Source of the DNA: Ruminococcus sp.
GTDB lineage: Bacteria > Bacillota > Clostridia > Oscillospirales > Ruminococcaceae
Assembly (NCBI GenBank): GCA_024697705.1
Contig: JAILFF010000081.1
Location: forward strand, 1-9,617
Length of the DNA: 9,617 bases
Direction of reading: 5' to 3'
Positions 1-4,898 of the stretch are shown here, one piece after another (positions within the stretch are counted from its first letter, which is position 1; each line of letters begins with the position of its first letter). A model generated the notes under the pieces. The model worked only from the letters and a program-made list of their open reading frames with translations, was not told where the DNA came from and did not search any database. Position numbers and translations under genes: made by a program.

Positions 1-10
1 GTATGTTCGA

Positions 11-1303
11 TCAGTTAAGGAAGCTTTCGTAGCCCTTGTTTTCCTCGCGCAGACTTTCGATCTCGGCTTTAACGCTGTCAACATCGGAGGAGATCTTTTC
101 CTTGATGTGGTTTACTTCGCGCTGCTTGGTGAGGAAGTCCTGCTTTGCCTCTTCCTTAAGTGCGTCTATCTGGTCGATCTCGGCGTTGAGCGTATCCTGC
201 TTCTCGGCAAACTCGCGGTTGGCACGGGCGGTAGCATTGTTGTACTCCTCGTCAGCCTCCTTAAGCTTGCGCTGATAATCCGCTTCGGCACGCGCAAGAG
301 CTGTGCGGTGCTCGTCGTTCAGGGCGTCCCGTCTTTCATTGATGCTGTCGCCCTTGCGGATAACTTCCTCGTAAGCTACCTTCGCTTCGCCGACAGCCTT
401 CTCCGCCTCTGCGAGCTGAGTGGTGTATTCGCCCTCAACGCCCGCGATCTTGGCTTCAAGCTCGGCAAGCTTGTCGTTGTTGGCGGCGAGCTGCATCTTT
501 GCGAAAGCCTTCATCTTGTCGAAAGCGCTTCCGTTTCCGTGCGGAACCTCGATCTTCGGCGCGGGAGCGGACTCCTGTGCGGGAGCGGGCTCAGCAGCGG
601 GAGCAGCGGACTTCTCGGTCTCTGCGGGCTTACCGAGCTCTACTATCGGCTCGTAAGACGCTATTTCCGGCTCGGGCGGGATAACGGGTTCTTCGACTAC
701 GATATCGGGTTCGCTGTAAGCGTCGATGGGAGCTTCCTTGATAACGGCGTCCTCGGAGATCTCTTCGGAGACAAGTCCTGCCATATCGTTATCGGCGTCG
801 TTAGACTCGGGAACCATCGGCATATTCGGGCTGGGAGGCGCTTCTCCGCCCAGCTTGGCGTTGATAGCGTCCTCGTCAAGATAAATGCTTTCCATTACGC
901 CGAGTTCGGGATCGGAGGATTCCTCCGCGGGAACCACGGGCTCCTCAGCCTTCTTCTTCTCCTTTTCGAGCATGAACTGTTCGAGCTTGGAAAGTCCCTC
1001 TTCGGAGATCTCGGCTTTTACAGCCGCGGGCTCGGGCTCGGCAGCGCTTTCAGCTGCGGGTGCTGGCGCTGCGGGTTCAGTCTTAGGAGGATCGGATTCG
1101 GGATGGGGTACTGCATTCTTGGAGCGAACAACGGTCTCGGGGATAGCGTCGTTACCGAGTCTTCTTCTTATAACATTTGCAATAACATCAGGCTTGACAT
1201 CAAACTCCTTTGAGATCTGCTCAACGGTCTTTCCCTCCTTGAACAGTCTGACAAATTTGTCGTTGATGGATTCTTCTACCTTTTTCGGTTTACCAAAAGC
1301 CAT
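11..1303 (-). CDS. Helix-turn-helix plus coiled-coil protein of unknown function (430 aa)
   Basis: I do not recognise a named family. Residues about 13-49 look like a small helix-turn-helix (KTVEQISKEFDVKPDVIANV), as in resolvase- or MarR-like DNA-binding segments. Residues about 55-258 are low-complexity, rich in Pro, Ala and Glu and almost certainly disordered. Residues about 260-425 are a long, highly charged alpha-helical coiled coil with regular Ala/Leu spacing. There is no signal peptide or membrane segment, so it should be cytoplasmic. The layout recalls plasmid KfrA-type proteins (N-terminal DNA-binding head, long coiled-coil tail), but this is resemblance of plan only, not demonstrated homology. 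The ATG at 1301-1303 is preceded by an AGAAAGGA ribosome site about 9 bases upstream, and a promoter lies at 1398-1426, so it can be transcribed on its own. The stop is TGA at 11-13. It is the last minus-strand gene visible. Confidence 0.85.
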   Translation of the reverse strand: MAFGKPKKVEESINDKFVRLFKEGKTVEQISKEFDVKPDVIANVIRRRLGNDAIPETVVRSKNAVPHPESDPPKTEPAAPAPAAESAAEPEPAAVKAEISEEGLSKLEQFMLEKEKKKAEEPVVPAEESSDPELGVMESIYLDEDAINAKLGGEAPPSPNMPMVPESNDADNDMAGLVSEEISEDAVIKEAPIDAYSEPDIVVEEPVIPPEPEIASYEPIVELGKPAETEKSAAPAAEPAPAQESAPAPKIEVPHGNGSAFDKMKAFAKMQLAANNDKLAELEAKIAGVEGEYTTQLAEAEKAVGEAKVAYEEVIRKGDSINERRDALNDEHRTALARAEADYQRKLKEADEEYNNATARANREFAEKQDTLNAEIDQIDALKEEAKQDFLTKQREVNHIKEKISSDVDSVKAEIESLREENKGYESFLN

Positions 1304-1338
1304 TCAGCTTCATTCCTTTCTCAATATAACGTTTACCC

Positions 1339-1384
1339 GCTGTTCTTATCCATGTTAAATAACGCAATTAAATTAAAGAACAAC
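1339..1384 (-). other. Inverted repeat in the 5' leader of the HTH/coiled-coil gene
   Basis: The arms 1339-1347 (GCTGTTCTT) and 1376-1384 (AAGAACAAC) can pair in the minus-strand RNA over 9 bp with one G-U pair and a 28-base loop. The hairpin would start a few bases after the predicted transcription start near 1391 and end about 36 bases before the start codon. It could stabilise the 5' end of the mRNA. No T-run follows, so it is not a terminator. It may be chance in AT-rich DNA. Confidence 0.25.
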
Positions 1385-1397
1385 AGTCCATATTTGT

Positions 1398-1426
1398 ATT
1401 ATATCACAAAAAAACAATTTACGCAA
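1398..1426 (-). promoter_or_regulatory. Sigma-A type promoter for the HTH/coiled-coil gene
   Basis: Read on the minus strand, a TTGCGT -35 box (1421-1426) is followed after exactly 17 bases (1404-1420) by a perfect TATAAT -10 box (1398-1403). The predicted start of transcription is near 1391, giving a leader of about 87 bases. No convincing terminator separates it from the zinc-ribbon gene upstream, so read-through may add to its expression. Confidence 0.7.
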
Positions 1427-1511
1427 TAGTCTGATAACAAAAAATTATAAAAATAGTGCATAATTTATAGCGCTGAAATTTGTGTAAATTGCGTATCACA
1501 CTTTTGCGATG

Positions 1512-2297
1512 TTATTTTTTTGCAAAAATATTCATGATCTTTCCGATAATGGAGTTAAGACCCTGTTTTTTGATCTCCTCATGCGACAGGGCAGCCTTTT
1601 CCTGCGGCTGTTCGTCAGAGCTCTGCACGGGTGGAGGAGTTTCCCGAGTCACAGGCTTTTCCGCTTCGGGTGCGGGCTGAGGCTTCGGCGGCTCGGGCTG
1701 AGGCTTGGGCTGCTTCTGCGGAGGCGGTGCGGATTCCTTTGCGGTCTGTAACGTTCTGCCGCCCGACTTCGCCGCGAACTCGCCGTAGGGATTGGAATTC
1801 CTTATCGTTTCGGCAGTGACTTCCTTTTTCTGCGGCGCGGACTGTTCCTGCTTGGTCTGACTTGCGGGCTTCGATTTCAGCTTGGGCAGCGCTGCGGAGT
1901 CCATTTCAAATGTCGGCATCGCCTTTGGCATCAATGCCTTATCGTTTTCTTCCATATTGACCTTCGGAGCTTCAGCCGCTTCAAAGCCGTCAAACTTTTC
2001 AAGACTCCTGTCCCTTGAGCCGGCAAATGTTTCCTCCGTGATATAGGGGCTCATGATGCCCTCCATAACGGCAGGCTCGTCGGGAGCGGGTTCGTCCTTT
2101 TTCTGCCTGGCGCGTTCGGTCTCGCGCCCGCAGACGTCGCAGAAGATGGCGTTTTCGTCCAGCACGTTGCCGCACTGAGGACAGAATTTTCTGTTATCTT
2201 TCTTTTCGTTTTTCTGATCGACCGGCGTTCCGCATTCCATGCAGAAAAGATCGTTTTCGTCGAGCGCTGCGCCGCAGCTTGCACATACCTTTGCCAT
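1512..2297 (-). CDS. Double zinc-ribbon protein with disordered Pro-rich tail (261 aa)
   Basis: Two zinc ribbons of the common bacterial zinc-ribbon type occupy the N-terminus: C5-x2-C8 with C19-x2-C22, and C39-x2-C42 with C53-x2-C56. All eight metal ligands are present and each ribbon keeps the CxxCG turns, so each should bind one Zn2+. The two ribbons also resemble each other around the linker (AALDENDLFC versus NVLDENAIFC), suggesting internal duplication. Residues about 60-235 have no visible fold and become Pro/Gln/Lys-rich at 190-225. The last 20 residues (about 242-261) form a possible amphipathic helix (NSIIGKIMNIF) ending in Lys-Lys. No signal peptide or clear membrane segment is present. 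The ATG at 2295-2297 follows a GAAAGGA site about 9 bases upstream. The gene lies 61 bases after the lipoprotein gene on the same strand. Such ribbons mediate protein or nucleic-acid contacts; the partner is unknown. Confidence 0.88.
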   Translation of the reverse strand: MAKVCASCGAALDENDLFCMECGTPVDQKNEKKDNRKFCPQCGNVLDENAIFCDVCGRETERARQKKDEPAPDEPAVMEGIMSPYITEETFAGSRDRSLEKFDGFEAAEAPKVNMEENDKALMPKAMPTFEMDSAALPKLKSKPASQTKQEQSAPQKKEVTAETIRNSNPYGEFAAKSGGRTLQTAKESAPPPQKQPKPQPEPPKPQPAPEAEKPVTRETPPPVQSSDEQPQEKAALSHEEIKKQGLNSIIGKIMNIFAKK

Positions 2298-2358
2298 ATA
2301 TAAGCTGTCCTTTCAATAATTAACATATGATAATACGAAAAACCGCAGGGAAAGTTCT

Positions 2359-2889
2359 TTATGATCGGGCGAAGGCGAAGGAATCTATCACCTCGCCGTA
2401 GATATACCATACTCCGCAGTATTTCACGACGTAGATCTCACGGGAATCGGAAAGAATATCCATATTGTCCTGAACGCGGAAATCGACGCTCAGTCGCTGC
2501 GCGGCAGTGAAGGTCAGAGGAGAGCCGTAGCGGCGGCGAGCTTCGGGTTCAAGGGTCTCTCTGATGTACTGTTCATCGACCTCGGCTGCTTCGCGTATCC
2601 TCACACGCAGACGGCTCTCGTAATCGCCGCGGCTGAAAACGCTGCTCAGAAAGCCGACGTCGCGATCCTCCGCCTGCCTGAAATGCGCTTTTTCCTGCGG
2701 AAGATAACAGCTGAGATAGCTTTCCTCGTCGCCGAAATTCGCAGCCGAACGCATCGACAGCACGGGCTTTTCGTAGCCCATTTCCGAGACCGTCTGCTTG
2801 CCGCAGCCCGCCGCCGTAAGCGCAGATATCAGCATAAGAGCCGCCGCTGTGCGGAGAAAAATTGATCTCGATCTGTTCATCAGCACCAT
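2359..2889 (-). CDS. Small predicted lipoprotein (176 aa)
   Basis: The N-terminus has basic residues (NRSRSIFLR), a short hydrophobic core and then LTAAGC, a workable lipobox with the lipidated cysteine at residue 29. It should therefore be exported and anchored to the outer face of the membrane. The mature part (about 148 residues) is a mixed charged domain ending in IYVVKYCGVWYIYGEV, a pattern typical of the last strands of small NTF2-like lipoprotein domains, but I cannot assign a family. I chose the ATG at 2887-2889: GGTGG and GAGG lie 4 and 11 bases upstream. The preceding TTG codon (2890-2892) and the ATG at 2878-2880 are alternatives and do not change the mature protein. It follows an intrinsic terminator after the cyclophilin gene by only about 30 bases, so its transcription probably depends on read-through or a weak promoter I cannot identify. 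Confidence 0.8.
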   Translation of the reverse strand: MVLMNRSRSIFLRTAAALMLISALTAAGCGKQTVSEMGYEKPVLSMRSAANFGDEESYLSCYLPQEKAHFRQAEDRDVGFLSSVFSRGDYESRLRVRIREAAEVDEQYIRETLEPEARRRYGSPLTFTAAQRLSVDFRVQDNMDILSDSREIYVVKYCGVWYIYGEVIDSFAFARS

Positions 2890-2917
2890 CAAACCACCAG
2901 CCTCGATCGCCTTTTGG

Positions 2918-2948
2918 AAAAATCCCCCTCGGAGCGTGCCCGAAGGGG
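2918..2948 (-). terminator. Intrinsic terminator after the cyclophilin gene
   Basis: On the minus strand CCCCTTCGG (2940-2948) pairs with CCGAGGGG (2925-2932) with one bulged base and a 7-base loop. It is followed within a few bases by TTTTT (complement of 2918-2922). The hairpin lies 8 bases beyond the cyclophilin stop codon, the normal place for a rho-independent terminator. It separates the 4295-2956 transcript from the three genes further left, or lets only part of the transcripts through. Confidence 0.8.
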
Positions 2949-2955
2949 AAAGGCG

Positions 2956-3426
2956 TTATTCCAATGTAACCGTTTTCATTACCTGATCCTTTACGGGTCT
3001 GTCCATATATCCCGTTTCGGTGCAGGCGATCTCGTCCACAACGTCCATGCCCTCGACTACCTTGCCGAAAGCGGCGTACTGTCCGTCGAGGTGGGGCGCG
3101 TCCTTATGCACGATGAAGAACTGCGATGAAGCCGAATTGGGCATCGCGGAGCGAGCCATCGAGATGACGCCGCGCTCGTGCTTGATGGGGTTGTCCACGC
3201 CGTTTGCGCGGAACTCGCCCTTGATGCGGTCCTTCGCGCCGCCCATGCCCGTGCCTTCGGGGTCGCCGCCCTGTATCATGAAGTCTTTAATTACACGGTG
3301 GAAGATAAGTCCGTTGTAAAAGCCCTCGCCGACGAGCTTTTCAAAATTCGCCACGGTGATGGGCGCAGCGTCGGGGTAAAGTTCGATCTTGATCTTCTTG
3401 CCGTTCATCATTTCTATTACTACCAT
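2956..3426 (-). CDS. Cyclophilin-type peptidyl-prolyl cis-trans isomerase
   Basis: This enzyme catalyses cis-trans isomerisation of peptide bonds preceding proline and assists protein folding. The family signature FHRVIKDFMIQGGD is intact at residues 42-55, including the catalytic Arg44 and the pocket residues Phe49, Met50 and Gln52. A second conserved block, MARSAMPNSASSQFFI, is at 90-105, and LDGQYAAFGKVVEGMDVVD follows at about 113-131. The position often occupied by the cyclosporin-contacting Trp is His112 (HLDG), as in many bacterial members. At 156 residues it is a single-domain cyclophilin of normal size. There is no signal peptide, so it should be cytosolic. I chose the ATG at 3424-3426 because the GGAG site is 8 bases upstream; the ATG at 3430-3432 is only 2 bases from it. 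It lies 50 bases after the tandem-repeat gene and probably shares its promoter at 4447-4475. Confidence 0.96.
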   Translation of the reverse strand: MVVIEMMNGKKIKIELYPDAAPITVANFEKLVGEGFYNGLIFHRVIKDFMIQGGDPEGTGMGGAKDRIKGEFRANGVDNPIKHERGVISMARSAMPNSASSQFFIVHKDAPHLDGQYAAFGKVVEGMDVVDEIACTETGYMDRPVKDQVMKTVTLE

Positions 3427-3476
3427 AATCATTACTCCGTAAATTTATAATATTATTTCGGTTTGGATGTCCGATG

Positions 3477-4295
3477 TCAGTTGTTGTCGTCGGGGTCGTC
3501 CGGGTGAACGCCCACGGGAAGCTCGTCGCCTCTTTCGGGGGTCTCGGAGCGTCTGCGGTCGCCGTAGACTTCGAGGAACTCGCGGGTCTTGGCGGCGGCG
3601 TCCTCTGCGGAAATGGCTTTGATGTTCTTGTAATCCTTGTCCTTCGACTCGTCCTTCGCAACGCCCAAGCCCGTCAGCTTGCGTTCGATCTCGTCGGAGC
3701 CTACCGAAGAGATGTTCTGGTACTCGGCGTCCTTCGTCTCGTCCTTGGCAACGCCCAGCGCATCGAGCATAGCCGACATCTGTCCGTCGTCCGCGGAGGC
3801 GATGTCCTTGTAAGTGCCCTCTCTCTCAGCGGCGCGTCTGTCGCGCTCCTCGATCATATCGGAGATGCGCTGTTCGAGATCCTGCTGGAGCCTGGCTTCG
3901 TCGATATCCTGCTGATGTGTTTCCACATAGCGCTCGTGCTCGACGCGGTACTTCTCCTCGAATTTGGTCTGCGCGTCGGTCACCTCGCCGTCCTCGACCT
4001 GCTTTATCGGCTCGTAAGCCTGCGCGGGCTTGCTCTTCTTTTCCTCGATCTCATGTTCGAGATCAGCCATTTTCTTCTTAATGGTATCGGGGTCAATGGA
4101 AACAGGCTCGTTCATCGCCTGATAAGTCTCGTCGGCGAAACCGTTCACCGGCTTGGGTTTGCGCGGCTTGGGCGTGCCCCATATATCGTCCGGATTCACC
4201 GGTGCGGTGTTTTTTGCGGGTGTAGGTGCGGGCGCCGGTGTATTGTTAGCCTCCGGCTCGGGCTTAGGAGCTTTCCATTTGCTGAATAATCCCAT
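3477..4295 (-). CDS. Coiled-coil protein with 30-residue tandem repeats (272 aa), unknown function
   Basis: I do not recognise the family. The protein starts MGLFSKWK, a short possible amphipathic basic segment, followed by a Pro/Ala/Lys-rich disordered stretch (9-50). Residues about 70-160 are charged and mainly helical, probably coiled coil. Residues 162-246 hold nearly three 30-residue repeats that begin Y(K/Q)(D/N)I and contain LGVAKDE(T/S)KD; the tail is acidic (HPDDPDDNN). There is no signal peptide or membrane span, so it should be cytoplasmic. The start was set at the ATG at 4293-4295, which has a GGGAG site upstream with good spacing. An in-frame ATG 22 codons upstream (4359-4361) would add a basic stretch encoded by the leader hairpin and lacks a clear ribosome site. 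It is the first gene of the minus-strand cluster, 50 bases ahead of the cyclophilin gene and driven by the promoter at 4447-4475. Confidence 0.85.
   Translation of the reverse strand: MGLFSKWKAPKPEPEANNTPAPAPTPAKNTAPVNPDDIWGTPKPRKPKPVNGFADETYQAMNEPVSIDPDTIKKKMADLEHEIEEKKSKPAQAYEPIKQVEDGEVTDAQTKFEEKYRVEHERYVETHQQDIDEARLQQDLEQRISDMIEERDRRAAEREGTYKDIASADDGQMSAMLDALGVAKDETKDAEYQNISSVGSDEIERKLTGLGVAKDESKDKDYKNIKAISAEDAAAKTREFLEVYGDRRRSETPERGDELPVGVHPDDPDDNN
3558..3812 (-). repeat. Three in-frame 90-base repeats inside the coiled-coil gene
   Basis: The repeat units are 3723-3812 (residues 162-191), 3633-3722 (residues 192-221) and a shorter third copy at 3558-3632 (residues 222-246). Units 1 and 2 are each exactly 30 residues, with no gap, and share LGVAKDE(T/S)KD at the same place. 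The third begins alike (YKNI) and diverges after about 20 residues. DNA similarity is highest over the GVAKDE block, consistent with past tandem duplication. Confidence 0.85.
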
Positions 4296-4322
4296 TATCT
4301 TACTCTCCCTTCGGAATTTATC

Positions 4323-4344
4323 CCGCCGGACACGGCGGTTTTTT
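4323..4344 (+). terminator. Terminator-like hairpin on the plus strand, in the minus-strand gene's leader
   Basis: CCGCCG (4323-4328) and CGGCGG (4333-4338) form a perfect 6-bp GC stem with a GACA loop, followed directly by six T (4339-4344). This is a textbook intrinsic terminator on the plus strand. However, the gene to its left is on the minus strand, so it would only stop antisense transcription. On the minus strand the same hairpin sits 27 bases before the start codon of the 272-aa gene, with no T-run after it, and could act as a leader structure. Confidence 0.6.
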
Positions 4345-4446
4345 ATGACGCAAACGGTCAATCAGATTAGCATAGGAAAAATTTGTCTGTCGGGGGAGCT
4401 TCCGTCGCAAAAAGGGCGCAGAATATCCTCCGTGACAACTATAATC

Positions 4447-4475
4447 ATTATACACTATTTTCGACTGAAATGCAA
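4447..4475 (-). promoter_or_regulatory. Sigma-A type promoter for the 272-aa protein / cyclophilin operon
   Basis: Read on the minus strand, a TTGCAT -35 box (4470-4475) and a perfect TATAAT -10 box (4447-4452) are separated by 17 bases. An A-rich tract immediately upstream of the -35 box (complement of 4476-4482) may act as an UP element. Transcription would start near 4440, leaving a leader of about 145 bases that contains the hairpin at 4323-4338. Confidence 0.75.
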
Positions 4476-4519
4476 TATTTTTTTGACATATTTAATGAAA
4501 AATTAAATTTTGGTAAAAA

Positions 4520-4533
4520 TGACCGCACAGTCA
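4520..4533. promoter_or_regulatory. Small palindrome, possible operator
   Basis: TGACCGCACAGTCA has 4-bp TGAC/GTCA arms with one more symmetric pair inside. It sits about 45 bases upstream of the minus-strand -35 box. The 8-mer ACAGTCAA at its right edge (4527-4534) recurs at 4689-4696. It could be a regulator site for the minus-strand promoter, but no regulator can be named and chance is possible. Confidence 0.2.
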
Positions 4534-4574
4534 ACAAATAACTAAGATTATATATGCATGAGGACGAGTTTGCC

Positions 4575-4682
4575 GAAAACGCGGCGCGGAAGCGGCTGCA
4601 CGGACGATACCGTAAATTATTCACATATATAAATATATGCATATATATTAGCCGCGGATTCCTCGGTCGTGGGAACGTTTTC
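4575..4682. other. GC-rich intergenic patch able to fold into nested stems
   Basis: Outer arms GAAAACG (4575-4581) and CGTTTTC (4676-4682) pair over 7 bp. Inside them GGAAGCGGCT (4588-4597) pairs with AGCCGC plus TTCC (4650-4655 and 4659-4662) over 10 bp with a 3-base bulge. The apical part holds a small ACGG/CCGT hairpin (4600-4613) and the 14-bp palindrome at 4633-4646. Its GC content stands out from the AT-rich surroundings, as is common for structured RNAs. No clear promoter or terminator frames it on either strand, and I cannot match it to a known riboswitch or small RNA. Confidence 0.25.
4633..4646. repeat. Perfect 14-bp AT palindrome
   Basis: ATATATGCATATAT is a perfect palindrome. 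Ten bases of it (ATATATGCAT) also occur at 4550-4559, 83 bases to the left, bracketing the GC-rich patch. It might be a protein-binding site or simply AT-rich DNA. Confidence 0.3.
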
Positions 4683-4775
4683 AAGTTTACAGTCAATCTG
4701 TTACAAAAAAGCATATAACTTAAACAATTATCTATATTTCATTAATGATTTATTGATATATTAGCGCCGATTATT

Positions 4776-4784
4776 TGCTATAAT
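4776..4784 (+). promoter_or_regulatory. Extended -10 promoter for the 614-aa gene
   Basis: TGCTATAAT matches the extended -10 consensus TGnTATAAT perfectly. A TTGATA hexamer at 4753-4758 is 20 bases upstream, too far for a normal -35 box, which fits a promoter relying on the extended -10. Transcription would start near 4791, giving an AT-rich leader of about 108 bases before the ATG at 4899. Confidence 0.65.
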
Positions 4785-4838
4785 AGGTTATGGATTATTT
4801 TTATGTTTGTAAAAATTAAAAATTTAAAGCAATTCAAC

Positions 4839-4873
4839 AATAATGCTCAAATGAATTTTTAAAGTGCATTATT
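4839..4873 (+). other. Inverted repeat in the leader just upstream of the ribosome site
   Basis: AATAATGC (4839-4846) and GCATTATT (4866-4873) are perfect 8-bp complements around a 19-base loop. The hairpin would end 8 bases before the AAGGAG ribosome site (4882-4887) of the 614-aa gene. It is AT-rich and weak, so any effect on translation is speculative. Confidence 0.3.
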
Positions 4874-4898
4874 TTAGTTTTAAGGAGCTGATCTTAAA

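Larger units (their letters stand above)
4296..4898. other. Divergent intergenic regulatory region
   Basis: About 600 bases separate the divergently read 272-aa and 614-aa genes. It carries a promoter in each direction, a plus-strand terminator-like hairpin near the left end, two small palindromes, and a GC-rich patch at 4561-4680 within otherwise very AT-rich DNA. A minus-strand open frame of 88 codons crosses it (4448-4714) but has no ribosome site and no protein-like composition. I see no convincing gene here. Confidence 0.75.

Noticed and set aside
107..1213. Long plus-strand open frame opposite the HTH/coiled-coil gene
   Set aside because: It is the antisense shadow of a GC-biased gene. 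It has no ribosome site, and its composition (Leu/Gly/Val/Arg repeats) is typical of a shadow, while the minus-strand frame has a promoter, a ribosome site and a coherent coiled coil.
1482..1500. TGTG...TCACA sequence resembling a CRP site
   Set aside because: The spacing between half sites is wrong for CRP and the organism appears to be a clostridium, where CRP regulation of this kind is not expected.
4359..4361. Upstream ATG as start of the tandem-repeat protein
   Set aside because: It would translate through the leader hairpin, has no good ribosome site, and gives an unrelated basic extension. The MGLFSKWK start has a well-spaced GGGAG.
4153..4506. Plus-strand 117-codon open frame
   Set aside because: Its first half is antisense to the 272-aa gene, it reads through a strong terminator hairpin, and it has no ribosome site.
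4448..4714. Minus-strand 88-codon open frame in the intergenic region
   Set aside because: No Shine-Dalgarno sequence precedes its ATG, the product has no recognisable pattern, and it overlaps the -35 and -10 boxes of the minus-strand promoter.
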